A DNA stretch of 26,419 bases from Ruminococcaceae bacterium UBA1772 (GCA_002314645.1 DCGS01000079.1:2588-29006), one strand, 5' to 3'. Positions 1 through 8,621 are shown, numbered from the stretch's first letter. Numbers and translations are program-made. The notes: generated by a model from the letters alone, not told the origin.

Positions 1-459
1 GTTGACCTTGGAAGAAATGATATTGGAAAAATTTCTGAGTTTGGTTCTGTAGAAGTTGAGAAATATCATGAAATTCAAAGATACAGTCATGTAATGCATA
101 TTGGTAGCACAGTTAAGGGCACTATTAGAAGTGACAAAAATGCACTTGATGCAGTGGAAGCAATTCTTCCAGCAGGAACCTTGAGCGGTGCGCCAAAGCT
201 TCGTGCTTGTCAGCTTATAAATGACCTTGAAAACAACAAGCGCGGTATTTATGGTGGTGCAATTGGATATATTGATTTTACAGGAAACTTAGATACCTGT
301 ATTGCAATAAGAATTGCATATAAAAAGAATAACAAGGTATTTGTTAGAAGTGGAGCGGGCATAGTTGCTGACTCCGTTCCAGAAAAAGAATATCAAGAGT
401 GTATTAACAAGGCGGCAGCCGTTGTTAACGCTCTTAAAATGGCACAGGAGGTAGACTGA
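1..459 (+). CDS. trpE: Anthranilate synthase component I, C-terminal part (5' truncated by window)
   Basis: This is the last 152 residues of the chorismate-using subunit of anthranilate synthase, the first enzyme of the tryptophan branch. The open frame continues upstream of base 1, so the true start lies outside the window. Visible family motifs of the chorismate-binding fold are GTLSGAPK (fragment residues 59-66), GGAIGY (85-90) and the C-terminal GAGIVADSVPEKEYQE (118-133). These are the active-site end of the TrpE/PabB/isochorismate synthase superfamily. TrpE rather than PabB is chosen because the gene is the head of an unbroken trp cluster. Its TGA stop overlaps the trpG ATG by one base (TGATG), and an AGGAGGT ribosome site (446-452) for trpG lies inside its coding end, so the two subunits should be made in coupled amounts. 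Identification is firm; start and regulation (leader, attenuator) cannot be seen. Confidence 0.97.
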   Translation, partial: VDLGRNDIGKISEFGSVEVEKYHEIQRYSHVMHIGSTVKGTIRSDKNALDAVEAILPAGTLSGAPKLRACQLINDLENNKRGIYGGAIGYIDFTGNLDTCIAIRIAYKKNNKVFVRSGAGIVADSVPEKEYQECINKAAAVVNALKMAQEVD

Positions 460-1046
460 TGATTTTACTCATAGATAACTACGACAGCTTCAGCTACAAT
501 CTGTACCAGTTAATAGGTTCAATTGAGCCAGACATTAAAGTAATAAGAAACGATGAAATGACTGTTAAAGAGATTGAATCGCTCGGGCCAGATGCCATAA
601 TAATTTCTCCAGGCCCTGGTCATCCAGAGGATGCAGGTGTTTGCGTAGAAGTAGCAAAGGAGCTTGGTTCAAAGTTCCCAATTCTTGGCGTATGTCTTGG
701 ACACCAGTCAATATGTGCGGCATACGGTGCAACAGTAAGCTACGCAAAAGAACTTATGCATGGTAAGCAGAGTAACACAAAGCTCGACTTAACTTGTAAT
801 TTATTCAAAGGTCTTAACGAGTTTGAACCAGTTGCAAGATATCATTCACTTGCAGCCATAAAGGATACAATGCCAGACACTCTTAAAGTTGTGGCGGAGA
901 CGGACGACGGTGAAATAATGGCAGTAAAACATGTCGACTATGACGTGTACGGAGTGCAATTTCACCCGGAAAGTATTATGACACCAAACGGAAATATAAT
1001 GCTTAAGAACTTTATAGATATTAGTAAAAGGGGCGCTAAAAAATGA
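459..1046 (+). CDS. trpG: Anthranilate synthase component II, glutamine amidotransferase
   Basis: This 195-residue class I glutamine amidotransferase supplies ammonia from glutamine to TrpE. The catalytic triad is visible: Cys79 in GVCLGHQ, and His169 with Glu171 in GVQFHPES. The oxyanion region SPGPGHP (50-56) and the MHGK stretch (100-103) are also present. The length is that of a stand-alone TrpG, with no fusion to TrpD as in enteric bacteria. The start is fixed by AGGAGGT at 446-452, six bases ahead of the ATG. The gene overlaps trpE by one base and trpD by four. In some Firmicutes one TrpG/PabA protein also serves folate synthesis. The sequence does not tell whether that holds here. Confidence 0.97.
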   Translation: MILLIDNYDSFSYNLYQLIGSIEPDIKVIRNDEMTVKEIESLGPDAIIISPGPGHPEDAGVCVEVAKELGSKFPILGVCLGHQSICAAYGATVSYAKELMHGKQSNTKLDLTCNLFKGLNEFEPVARYHSLAAIKDTMPDTLKVVAETDDGEIMAVKHVDYDVYGVQFHPESIMTPNGNIMLKNFIDISKRGAKK

Positions 1047-2062
1047 TTAAAGAAGCAATTGAAAAGATAGTTAACAAAGGCGATTTATCATATGGTGAAG
1101 CCTATGCAGTAATGAATGAAATTATGGATGGTGAAACAACACCAACTCAGAATGCTGCATTCCTTGCTGCTCTTTCTTGTAAGAGCGCAAAGGCAGAGAC
1201 AACAGATGAAATCAGTGGTTGTGCAACTGCAATGCGTGAACACGCTTTAACAGTTGATACAGGCATGGACACTCTTGAAATTGTAGGAACAGGCGGAGAT
1301 GGTGCCCACAGCTTCAACATTAGTACAACAAGTATGTTCGTACTTGCTGCAGGTGGAGTTAAGGTTTCAAAGCACGGTAACAGAGCGGCCTCTTCTTCAA
1401 GTGGTACTGCTGACTGCCTTGAGGCACTTGGCGTAAATATTGACCAGGATCCTGAAACTTGTGTACGTCTTCTTAATAGCGTTGGCGCTTGCTTTATGTT
1501 TGCTCAGAAGTACCATGCAAGTATGAAATATGTTGGTGCAATTAGACGTGAACTTGGTTTTAGAACAGTATTCAACATTCTTGGACCAATTACAAACCCT
1601 GCAAAGCCTGCATACTTCATTCTTGGCGTATACGATGAGTACCTTGTAGAGCCTTTGGCAAATGTTCTTAAGAACCTTGGCGTAAAGAAAGCTCTTGTTG
1701 TATATGGACAGGATAAGCTTGATGAAATTTCAATTTCTGCACCAACAACAATCTGTGAACTTGATGGTGGTGTAATTAAGAAATACATTATTACTCCAGA
1801 ACTCTTCGGCCTTGAAGGTGGCGAAAAGAGCGAAATTGTTGGCGGTTCACCAGAAGAGAATGCAGAAATTACAACAAAAATCCTTAAGGGTGAAATTACT
1901 GGAACAAAGAGAAATATTGTCCTTCTTAATGCAGGTGCAGGCCTCTATGTTGCAGGAAAGGCAAAGACAATTGGCGAAGGTATTAACCTTGCAGCAGAAC
2001 TTATTGATAGTGGCAAGGCTCTTGAGAAGCTTGAGCAGATGAAGAAGGAAAGTAATGTATGA
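1043..2062 (+). CDS. trpD: Anthranilate phosphoribosyltransferase
   Basis: This 339-residue protein transfers phosphoribose from PRPP to anthranilate, the second tryptophan step. Its family signatures are the PRPP/Mg loop GTGGDG (82-87) followed by the SFNIST stretch (90-95), the anthranilate-side KHGNRAASSSSG (110-121), and LGPITNPA (180-187). The length is normal for a stand-alone TrpD. The ATG overlaps the trpG stop as ATGA, and AAAGGGG (1027-1033) sits at ribosome-site distance. The 3' end again overlaps the next gene by ATGA. Nothing in the protein appears degraded. Confidence 0.97.
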   Translation: MIKEAIEKIVNKGDLSYGEAYAVMNEIMDGETTPTQNAAFLAALSCKSAKAETTDEISGCATAMREHALTVDTGMDTLEIVGTGGDGAHSFNISTTSMFVLAAGGVKVSKHGNRAASSSSGTADCLEALGVNIDQDPETCVRLLNSVGACFMFAQKYHASMKYVGAIRRELGFRTVFNILGPITNPAKPAYFILGVYDEYLVEPLANVLKNLGVKKALVVYGQDKLDEISISAPTTICELDGGVIKKYIITPELFGLEGGEKSEIVGGSPEENAEITTKILKGEITGTKRNIVLLNAGAGLYVAGKAKTIGEGINLAAELIDSGKALEKLEQMKKESNV

Positions 2063-2850
2063 GTACAATACTTAATACAATTGCAGACTATGCAAAAATA
2101 AGAGTTCAGAATGACAAGGAACAAAAGTCATTAGACGAACTAAAAGAACTCTGCAGAGGTCTTGGGAAGACAAATGGTGCTGCATTCTATGAAGCACTGA
2201 AAAGAGAGGATCTCAGCTTCATTACTGAAGTAAAGAAAGCATCTCCTAGTAAGGGACTCATAAGTCCTAATTTCCCATATCTTCAAATTGCAAAAGACTA
2301 TGAGGCTGCTGGAGCAGATTGCATTAGCTGCCTTACAGAGCCAAAGTGGTTTTTAGGTTCAGATGAAATCTTCACTGAAATAAGAAAATCTGTAAGTATA
2401 CCAATGCTTAGAAAAGATTTTACAGTAGATGAGTACCAGATTTATCAGGCAAGAGTCATGGGTGCAAATTGTGTGCTTTTAATATGCGCACTTTTAGACA
2501 CTAAAACAATTGAAGGATATTTAGAAATTTGTGAAAATTTAGGTCTTTCAGCTCTTGTTGAAACACATGATGAAAAAGAAATTAAATCCGCAATAAGTGC
2601 GGGCGCAAAAATTATTGGTGTAAACAATAGAAATCTTCACGATTTCAGTGTAGACTTTACAAATGCAGAAAGACTTAGAGATTTAATTCCAAGTGACGCA
2701 ATCTACGTTGCTGAAAGTGGAGTTAAAACTGAGGATGACTGCAGAACTTTAAGACGTATTGGTGCAGACGCTGTTTTAATAGGCGAAACACTCATGCGTT
2801 CAGATAACAAAAAAGAAATGCTCGAAAAGTTTAGGAAGGCTGCAGAATGA
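2059..2850 (+). CDS. trpC: Indole-3-glycerol phosphate synthase
   Basis: This 263-residue (beta/alpha)8 barrel enzyme closes the indole ring of carboxyphenylamino-deoxyribulose phosphate. All expected catalytic positions are present: Glu57 and Lys59 in EVKKASPSKG (57-66), Lys119 in LRKDF, Glu168 in VETHDEKE, Asn190/Arg191 in GVNNRNL, and Glu219/Ser220 in VAESG. The phosphate-binding end IGETLM follows. It is not fused to TrpF, unlike in E. coli, since trpF is the next separate gene. The gene overlaps trpD and trpF by four bases each (ATGA), indicating translational coupling. Confidence 0.97.
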   Translation: MSTILNTIADYAKIRVQNDKEQKSLDELKELCRGLGKTNGAAFYEALKREDLSFITEVKKASPSKGLISPNFPYLQIAKDYEAAGADCISCLTEPKWFLGSDEIFTEIRKSVSIPMLRKDFTVDEYQIYQARVMGANCVLLICALLDTKTIEGYLEICENLGLSALVETHDEKEIKSAISAGAKIIGVNNRNLHDFSVDFTNAERLRDLIPSDAIYVAESGVKTEDDCRTLRRIGADAVLIGETLMRSDNKKEMLEKFRKAAE

Positions 2851-3455
2851 CAAAAATAAAAATTTGTGGACTTAGAACTTTAGAAGATATAGAATCCGTC
2901 AACGAGGCAAGGCCTGACTATGCAGGCTGTATCCTTTCAAGGGATGAACGCTTCTGGAGAAGAATTACTGAGGATGAAGCAAAAGCCCTAAGAAGTAAGC
3001 TTAGGCTTAGTATTCCGCTTGTTGGCGTATTCGTAAATGATGACCTTTCATATGTTTGTCGACTTCTAAATGAGGGTGTAATAGATATTGCACAGCTTCA
3101 TGGAACTGAAGATAACAGATACATAGAAGAAGTAAAAAAGCAAACAGGAAAACCAGTGTTTAAAGCATTCAAAGTCACCTCTATTTATGATCTTCAAAAG
3201 GCAAAGGAAAGCATTGCAGATGAAGTGCTTTTAGACGGAGGCACAGGAGAGGGCAAAGGCTTTAACTGGGCTTTACTTAAAGGGTATAACCGACCATACT
3301 TCCTTGCTGGTGGTCTTAGTCCAGAAAACCTTGAAGAAGCAATAAAAAATAACAAGCCAATGGGAGTGGATATTTCCAGTGGCGTTGAAACAGAAAAACA
3401 CAAGGATAAAGATAAAATACTAAGTGCAGTGAAAATTGCACATGGAGAGAGGTAA
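2847..3455 (+). CDS. trpF: Phosphoribosylanthranilate isomerase
   Basis: This 202-residue barrel enzyme performs the Amadori rearrangement of phosphoribosylanthranilate. The catalytic pair is visible as Cys7 in KICGL and Asp130 in LLDGGTGEGKGF. The phosphate-binding LAGGL (153-157) and GVDISSGVE (173-181) are canonical. The stretch after the second strand reads GCILSRDERFWRRI (27-40), where most relatives have a GFVF...SxRYV pattern. The arginine-rich character is kept but the wording is unusual. AGGAAGG at 2834-2840 inside trpC serves as ribosome site. The stop is five bases before the trpB ATG. Confidence 0.95.
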   Translation: MTKIKICGLRTLEDIESVNEARPDYAGCILSRDERFWRRITEDEAKALRSKLRLSIPLVGVFVNDDLSYVCRLLNEGVIDIAQLHGTEDNRYIEEVKKQTGKPVFKAFKVTSIYDLQKAKESIADEVLLDGGTGEGKGFNWALLKGYNRPYFLAGGLSPENLEEAIKNNKPMGVDISSGVETEKHKDKDKILSAVKIAHGER

Positions 3456-3460
3456 GTAAA

Positions 3461-4645
3461 ATGTCGAATGGAAGATTCGGAGAGCATGGTGGACAGTACA
3501 TTCCAGAGACTCTTATGAATGCCGTTATAGAGCTTGAACAAGCATATAACCACTTCAAAGATGATCCAGAATTTAATGCTGAACTTGAAACACTCTTTAA
3601 TGAATATGCTGGTAGACCTTCAAGACTCTACTATGCAGAAAAGATGACAAAGGACTTAGGTGGCGCAAAGATTTACTTAAAGCGTGAAGATTTGAACCAC
3701 ACAGGTGCACATAAAATTAATAACGTACTTGGCCAGGCACTTCTTGCAAAGAAGATGGGTAAGACTAGACTTATTGCAGAAACAGGTGCAGGACAGCACG
3801 GTGTTGCAACAGCAACAGCTGCTGCTCTTCTTGGTATGGAATGCGTTGTATTCATGGGTGAAGAGGACACAAAACGTCAGGCCCTCAACGTATATAGAAT
3901 GAGACTTTTAGGCTCAGAGGTAATTCCTGTAACAAGCGGTACAGCAACACTTAAGGACGCTGTATCTGAGGCAATGCGTGAGTGGACAAACAGAATTGAT
4001 GACACACACTACTGCCTTGGCTCCGTAATGGGACCACACCCATTCCCAACAATTGTTAGAGACTTCCAGGCTGTAATTTCAAAGGAAATTAAGAGTCAGA
4101 TTCTTGAAAAGGAAGGAAGACTTCCAGACGTTGTAATGGCATGCGTTGGTGGCGGTTCTAATGCCATTGGTACCTTCTACAACTTCATTGAAGATAAGGA
4201 AGTTAAACTCATTGGTTGTGAGGCTGCAGGTCGTGGTATAGACACATTTGAAACAGCTGCAACAGTAAACACTGGACGTATTGGTATATTCCATGGTATG
4301 AAGAGCTACTTCTGCCAGGATGAGTACGGTCAAATTGCACCAGTATATTCAATTTCTGCTGGCCTTGACTATCCTGGTATTGGACCTGAGCACGCATGGC
4401 TCAACGACATTGGTCGTGCTGAGTACGTTCCAGTAACAGACGACGAAGCAGTAGAAGCTTTTGAATATCTTGCAAGAACAGAAGGAATTATTCCTGCAAT
4501 TGAAAGTGCACACGCAGTAGCTCATGCAATGAAAATTGCTCCAACAATGGACAAGGATAAGATAATTGTAATTACAGTTTCTGGTCGCGGTGACAAGGAC
4601 TGTGCAGCAATTGCACGTTACAGAGGGGAGGATATCTATGAGTAA
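3461..4645 (+). CDS. trpB: Tryptophan synthase beta chain
   Basis: This 394-residue PLP enzyme condenses indole with serine. Lys85 in HTGAHKINN (80-88) is the Schiff-base lysine, Glu109 in AETGAGQHG is the catalytic acid, and GGGSNAIG (230-237) is the phosphate-binding loop for PLP. The N-terminus GRFGEHGGQYIPE is that of the TrpB1 class that pairs with TrpA, not the stand-alone TrpB2 class. AGAGGT at the trpF stop is the ribosome site. The last 8 bases overlap the start of trpA, consistent with stoichiometric alpha2beta2 assembly. Confidence 0.98.
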   Translation: MSNGRFGEHGGQYIPETLMNAVIELEQAYNHFKDDPEFNAELETLFNEYAGRPSRLYYAEKMTKDLGGAKIYLKREDLNHTGAHKINNVLGQALLAKKMGKTRLIAETGAGQHGVATATAAALLGMECVVFMGEEDTKRQALNVYRMRLLGSEVIPVTSGTATLKDAVSEAMREWTNRIDDTHYCLGSVMGPHPFPTIVRDFQAVISKEIKSQILEKEGRLPDVVMACVGGGSNAIGTFYNFIEDKEVKLIGCEAAGRGIDTFETAATVNTGRIGIFHGMKSYFCQDEYGQIAPVYSISAGLDYPGIGPEHAWLNDIGRAEYVPVTDDEAVEAFEYLARTEGIIPAIESAHAVAHAMKIAPTMDKDKIIVITVSGRGDKDCAAIARYRGEDIYE

Positions 4646-5408
4646 TATAAGTAAAGCTTTTGAAAATGGAAAAGCATTTATCCCATTCATTACCTGTGGC
4701 GATCCAAACCTTGAAACAACAGGAAAGCTCGTTAGAGCAGCAGTTGAAAACGGTGCAGACCTCATTGAGCTTGGTATTCCTTTCTCAGATCCAACAGCTG
4801 AAGGTCCTGTAATCCAGGGCGCAAACATTAGAGCACTTTCTGGTGGCGTTACAACAGATAAAATTTTCGACTTCGTAAAAGAACTCAGAAAAGACGTAAC
4901 AATTCCTCTCGTATTCATGACATATGCAAATGTAGTATTCGGCTATGGCTCAGAAAAGTTTGCACAGAAGTGTGAGGAAATAGGAATTGATGGAATAATA
5001 CTTCCAGATGTACCTTTTGAAGAGAAGGATGAATTCGACGGAATATTTGCAAGTCACAACATTGACTTAATTAGCATGATTGCACCAACCTCTGAAAACA
5101 GAATTGCAATGATTGCAAAAGAAGCAAAGGGCTTCATTTATGTAGTTTCAAGTCTTGGCGTAACAGGCGTTAGAAATGCAATTACATCTGACATTTCAGG
5201 TATGGTTAAACTCATCCGTGAAAACACAGACACACCTTGTGCAGTAGGTTTTGGTATTTCTACTCCAGAACAGGCTAAAAACATGGCTGACAAGGCCGAC
5301 GGTGCCATTGTAGGCTCTGCAATAGTAAAACTTGTAGCAGAACATGGAACAGAGGCCTCGGGCCCTGTAGGCGCTTATATTAAGTCTATGAAGGATGCAA
5401 TTAGATAA
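4638..5408 (+). CDS. trpA: Tryptophan synthase alpha chain
   Basis: This 256-residue barrel enzyme cleaves indole-3-glycerol phosphate and channels indole to TrpB. The start is placed at 4638 because a strong GGGGAGG (4625-4631) lies six bases upstream and the protein then begins at the conserved helix before FIPFITCGDP. An in-frame ATG at 4590 would add a tail that lies wholly inside trpB. Catalytic Glu44 lies in ELGIPFSDP. The second acid, Asp60 in E. coli, is Glu55 here (PTAEGP), a substitution I recall in other Firmicutes. It is the last gene of the operon and is followed directly by a terminator. Confidence 0.96.
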   Translation: MSNISKAFENGKAFIPFITCGDPNLETTGKLVRAAVENGADLIELGIPFSDPTAEGPVIQGANIRALSGGVTTDKIFDFVKELRKDVTIPLVFMTYANVVFGYGSEKFAQKCEEIGIDGIILPDVPFEEKDEFDGIFASHNIDLISMIAPTSENRIAMIAKEAKGFIYVVSSLGVTGVRNAITSDISGMVKLIRENTDTPCAVGFGISTPEQAKNMADKADGAIVGSAIVKLVAEHGTEASGPVGAYIKSMKDAIR

Positions 5409-5419
5409 AAGAAAAAAAT

Positions 5420-5457
5420 AACCCTGATGAGTAACCTCATCAGGGTTTTCTTTTTTT
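5420..5457. terminator. Bidirectional intrinsic terminator between trpA and lysS
   Basis: A perfect 12-bp stem (5420-5431 with 5436-5447) closes a four-base loop and is followed by a run of T on the + strand. On the - strand the same stem is followed by an A/T-rich run of T (the complement of 5411-5419). The trp operon and the oppositely directed lysS gene converge here, so one hairpin probably serves both. Confidence 0.93.
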
Positions 5458-5458
5458 A

Positions 5459-7090
5459 TTAGTCAATTGGCTTCATTGTAGGGAAGAGGATTACGTCTCT
5501 GATTGACTCGTTTCCTGTAAGGAGCATTACAAGTCTATCAATACCAATTCCGCAACCGCCTGTTGGAGGCATACCGTATTCAAGAGCCATTACGAAGTCG
5601 TTATCAAGCATGTTTGCTTCGTCGTCTCCACATTCACGGAGCATGAGCTGGTGCTTAAAGCGTTCCATCTGATCAAGTGGGTCGTTAAGCTCTGAATATG
5701 CGTTACCATATTCTGTACCAAGAATGAAGAGTTCAAAACGCTCTGTAAGGTATGGCTTCTCTGGTTTTCTCTTTGTAAGAGGTGAAACCTCAACAGGGTA
5801 GTCCATAATGAATGTTGGCTGCTCAAGGTTTGCTTCTACGAATTCATCATAGAATGAAACAAGAATGTCACCCCAAGTTTCCTTACCCTTTTCAATTTCA
5901 ATGTGCTTTTCTTTTGCAAGAGCAATAGCCTTTTCGTTGTCACATGCAAACTCTTCAAAGTCAATGCCTGTGTACTTCTTAACAGCATCTGCCATTGTCA
6001 TACGAGCAAATGGCTTTTCAAGGTCAATGTCAACACCCTTGAAGTTTACCTTGTATGTGCCGTTTGCGGCCATTGCAGCGTTACGGATGATAGTTTCTGT
6101 TCTGTCCATCATTCCGTTGTAGTCTGTGTATGCTTCATAGAATTCAATAGTTGTGAATTCTGGGTTGTGCTTTGTGTCCATTCCTTCATTTCTGAAGATA
6201 CGGCCAATTTCATATACACGTTCCATACCACCAACAATGAGTCTCTTAAGAGGAAGCTCTGTTGCAATTCTCATGTACATGTCAAGGTCAAGTGCATTGT
6301 GGTGTGTAATGAAAGGTCTTGCTGAAGCACCACCTGCAATTGTGTTGAGAACAGGTGTTTCAACTTCAACATATCCTACATCGTCAAGAGTTTTACGTAC
6401 TGAAGAAATAATCTTTGCACGCTTAACAAATGTGTCCTTAACTTCTGGATTTACAATGAGGTCGACATAACGACGTCTGTAGCGTGTGTCAGCGTCCTTA
6501 AGACCGTGGAATTTTTCTGGAAGTGGAAGAAGTGACTTTGAAATGAGTTTCATTTCTTCAGCGTGAACTGAAACTTCGCCAGTCATTGTTCTGAAGAGAT
6601 ATCCTTTTATTGCAAAGATGTCACCAATGTCTGACTTTTTGAATGCTGCATATGGGTCTTCTCCAATGCCATCCTTTGAAACATAAACCTGGATGTTACC
6701 AACCTTATCCTGGATGTTGCAGAAAGAAGCTTTACCCATTACACGCTTGAACATCATACGTCCAGCAATTGAAACATGGATTGGCTGAGCATCCATAATT
6801 TCTCTGCGCTCATTGTAGTCAGCCTTTTTAATCTGTCTTGCTTCTTGCTCTTCAAGGCCTTCAACGTTTGGAGCTTCACGGCCAGCAAGGAGCTTTGCTT
6901 CAAGTTCAGCGTAGAGTTCTTTAGCATCTACTGTGTGATGAGTCTGCTCTGCAGTCATAACCTGGAATGGGTCGTTGCCAGCATCCTGTAATCCTTTGAG
7001 CTTTTCAATTCTTATTTGTCTTTGCTCATTAGTATCTTCTTCAGAAAGAGGAGCATTTTCCTCTGTCTGTGGCTTTGTGTTCTCTGCCAT
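5459..7090 (-). CDS. lysS: Lysyl-tRNA synthetase, class II
   Basis: This 543-residue enzyme charges tRNA-Lys. An OB-fold anticodon-binding domain occupies roughly residues 105-185. The class II catalytic core follows, with motif 2 around residues 297-320 (FRNEG, then HNPEFTTIEFYEAY) and motif 3 near the C-terminus (GCGIGIDRLVMLLTG). The ATG at 7090 is preferred because GAGGTG lies six bases ahead of it. The in-frame GTG at 7099 sits inside that ribosome site. Compared with typical bacterial LysS of about 500 residues, the N-terminal part carries roughly 40 extra, mostly charged residues between the first helix and the OB-fold. It is cotranscribed with greA, with a hairpin between them. Confidence 0.97.
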   Translation of the reverse strand: MAENTKPQTEENAPLSEEDTNEQRQIRIEKLKGLQDAGNDPFQVMTAEQTHHTVDAKELYAELEAKLLAGREAPNVEGLEEQEARQIKKADYNERREIMDAQPIHVSIAGRMMFKRVMGKASFCNIQDKVGNIQVYVSKDGIGEDPYAAFKKSDIGDIFAIKGYLFRTMTGEVSVHAEEMKLISKSLLPLPEKFHGLKDADTRYRRRYVDLIVNPEVKDTFVKRAKIISSVRKTLDDVGYVEVETPVLNTIAGGASARPFITHHNALDLDMYMRIATELPLKRLIVGGMERVYEIGRIFRNEGMDTKHNPEFTTIEFYEAYTDYNGMMDRTETIIRNAAMAANGTYKVNFKGVDIDLEKPFARMTMADAVKKYTGIDFEEFACDNEKAIALAKEKHIEIEKGKETWGDILVSFYDEFVEANLEQPTFIMDYPVEVSPLTKRKPEKPYLTERFELFILGTEYGNAYSELNDPLDQMERFKHQLMLRECGDDEANMLDNDFVMALEYGMPPTGGCGIGIDRLVMLLTGNESIRDVILFPTMKPID

Positions 7091-7120
7091 TTTTTTCACC
7101 TCGGTTGTTTATAAAAAGAA

Positions 7121-7147
7121 ACGGGCGTCTTTTATCTTGGCGCCCGT
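7121..7147 (-). terminator. GC-rich hairpin between greA and lysS, possible leaky terminator
   Basis: ACGGGCG (7121-7127) pairs with CGCCCGT (7141-7147) around a 13-base loop. Read on the - strand it is followed by TTTCTTTTT, like a weak intrinsic terminator placed between the greA stop and the lysS ribosome site. No separate lysS promoter is evident in the 77-base gap, so it may tune lysS relative to greA or stabilise the greA 3' end. Confidence 0.55.
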
Positions 7148-7167
7148 GAAATATCAAAAAGGAAAGA

Positions 7168-7656
7168 TTATTTCTTCTTCTTTTTCTTTGCAATTTCAAC
7201 AATTTCAAACTTAACGATTCCAGCTGGAGCCTCAACGTCAACGATGTCGCCAACCTTTTTGCCAATAATAGCTTTACCAACAGGAGATTCGTCTGAAATT
7301 TTACCGTTTACTGGGTCAGCCTGTGTGAAACCAACAATCTGATACTCGAATACTTCACCAAGTTCAAGGTCCTTGATTTTAACAGTTGAAGCACGGTTTA
7401 CTGTGTCGCTTGAGAGTTCATTTTCGTCAATGATTTTTGAGTTCTGGATAATAGCTTCAATTTCGTTAATGCGAGATTCAAGTTTACCCTGCTCAGATTT
7501 AGCTTCATCATACTCAGAGTTTTCTGATAAGTCTCCGAATGAGAGAGCTACTTTAATTTTCTCAGCAATATCTTTTCTTCCGGTGGTCTTGAGTTCTTCA
7601 AGTTCATCCTGGAGTTCTTTAAGACCAGCGCTGGTGAGGAGAATTTCTTCTGTCAT
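7168..7656 (-). CDS. greA: Transcription elongation factor GreA
   Basis: This 162-residue protein rescues backtracked RNA polymerase by stimulating transcript cleavage through the secondary channel. The N-terminal coiled coil (about residues 10-75) has at its tip the acidic GDLSENSEY motif, with Asp42 and Glu45 as the catalytic acids. The C-terminal FKBP-like domain includes the conserved DPVNGKIS-type stretch and ends in a run of lysines. The start ATG follows GAAGGATG at ribosome-site distance. It is the first gene of a greA-lysS unit, an arrangement common in Firmicutes, and is driven by the consensus promoter just upstream. Confidence 0.97.
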   Translation of the reverse strand: MTEEILLTSAGLKELQDELEELKTTGRKDIAEKIKVALSFGDLSENSEYDEAKSEQGKLESRINEIEAIIQNSKIIDENELSSDTVNRASTVKIKDLELGEVFEYQIVGFTQADPVNGKISDESPVGKAIIGKKVGDIVDVEAPAGIVKFEIVEIAKKKKKK

Positions 7657-7698
7657 TTATATCATCCTTCCAATGATTTCCGTTTAATATACCATAGT

Positions 7699-7727
7699 AT
7701 TATAAGAAAACTACTTTAAAGTGTCAA
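7699..7727 (-). promoter_or_regulatory. Perfect sigma-A promoter for greA-lysS
   Basis: On the - strand TTGACA (7727-7722) and TATAAT (7704-7699) are both exact consensus hexamers separated by the ideal 17 bases. The start of transcription should fall near 7692, about 36 bases before the greA ATG. The -35 box lies only ten bases past the ricT stop, and no terminator separates ricT from greA. Confidence 0.93.
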
Positions 7728-7736
7728 GAATTCAAA

Positions 7737-8606
7737 TTAGTTTTCTTCAATAGCCTTTAAAGCTTCTCTTTCCTCTTTTGTTATAGAGGTTTTTGCTTCT
7801 CTTAAAATTTTAACCTGTTTGCGGTCAAAAACTGCTGGAGCAGCATCTGGATTTCTGTCGAGTCTTACTTTAATTACACCTGAAATTAAGTTTGATTCAA
7901 CTACAATTCCGCGGCCTTCCTTAGTGTCTACTAAAGCGCCAGAACGTGGTGTAATTTTAGCAAGGTGCTCGTATGAGTTTTGCTCATATTTAAGGCAACA
8001 CATAAGTCTTCCGCAAGTACCTGAAATTTTTGTAGGGTTAAGTGAAAGACCCTGTTCCTTTGCCATTTTTATTGAAACTGGCTGGAACTCACCCATGTAT
8101 GAGTGGCAGCAGAATGGTCGACCGCAAATGCCAAGTCCACCAATCATTTTTGCTTCGTCTCTAACGCCAATTTGTCTAAGCTCAATTCTTGTTTTGAAAA
8201 CACTTGCAAGATCCTTTACAAGCTCACGGAAGTCTACTCTTCCGTCTGCAGTGAAGTAAAAGAGAATTTTACTTCTGTCGAATGAGTATTCAACTGAAGT
8301 TAAGTGCATGTCTATACCGTGCTTTGCGATTTTTTCTTCGCAAATTGTAAATGCCTTTTTCTCTTTTTCTTTGTTTTCAGCGAGTCTCTTTTTATCCGCT
8401 TCAGATGCCATTCTAAGAATTGGCTTGAGAGGAGAGACAACACTTTCATCTTCGACCATTTCATTAGCTGATGCTACAACGCCACACTCTGTGCCTCTTG
8501 CAGTTTCAACTATTACATAGTCGCCAATAGAGTATTTCTTGTCGTTTGGTGCAAAGTAGTAAACTTTACCAACCTCTTTGAACCTTACGCCTACAACTTC
8601 TGTCAT
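7737..8606 (-). CDS. ricT: RicT (YaaT) family PSP1-domain protein
   Basis: This 289-residue member of the PSP1 family is homologous to B. subtilis RicT/YaaT. In B. subtilis that protein joins RicA and RicF in an iron-sulfur-carrying complex that assists RNase Y mRNA processing and influences sporulation and competence. The diagnostic cysteine-rich centre is present: CGRPFCC (Cys161, Cys166, Cys167) and CGRLMCC (Cys198, Cys203, Cys204), after the N-terminal GxxFKEVGKVYYF segment. The ATG lies four bases after a strong AGGAGGA. The gene follows holB by 15 bases, the same holB-then-ricT order as in Bacillus. RicA and RicF are not in this window. Confidence 0.92.
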   Translation of the reverse strand: MTEVVGVRFKEVGKVYYFAPNDKKYSIGDYVIVETARGTECGVVASANEMVEDESVVSPLKPILRMASEADKKRLAENKEKEKKAFTICEEKIAKHGIDMHLTSVEYSFDRSKILFYFTADGRVDFRELVKDLASVFKTRIELRQIGVRDEAKMIGGLGICGRPFCCHSYMGEFQPVSIKMAKEQGLSLNPTKISGTCGRLMCCLKYEQNSYEHLAKITPRSGALVDTKEGRGIVVESNLISGVIKVRLDRNPDAAPAVFDRKQVKILREAKTSITKEEREALKAIEEN

Positions 8607-8621
8607 GGGTTCCTCCTGGAA

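Noticed and set aside
4590..4637. A longer TrpA starting at 4590.
   Set aside because: No ribosome site, and the extra residues lie inside trpB; the strong site precedes ATG 4638.
7091..7099. GTG 7099 as the lysS start.
   Set aside because: It lies inside the GAGGTG ribosome site that serves ATG 7090.
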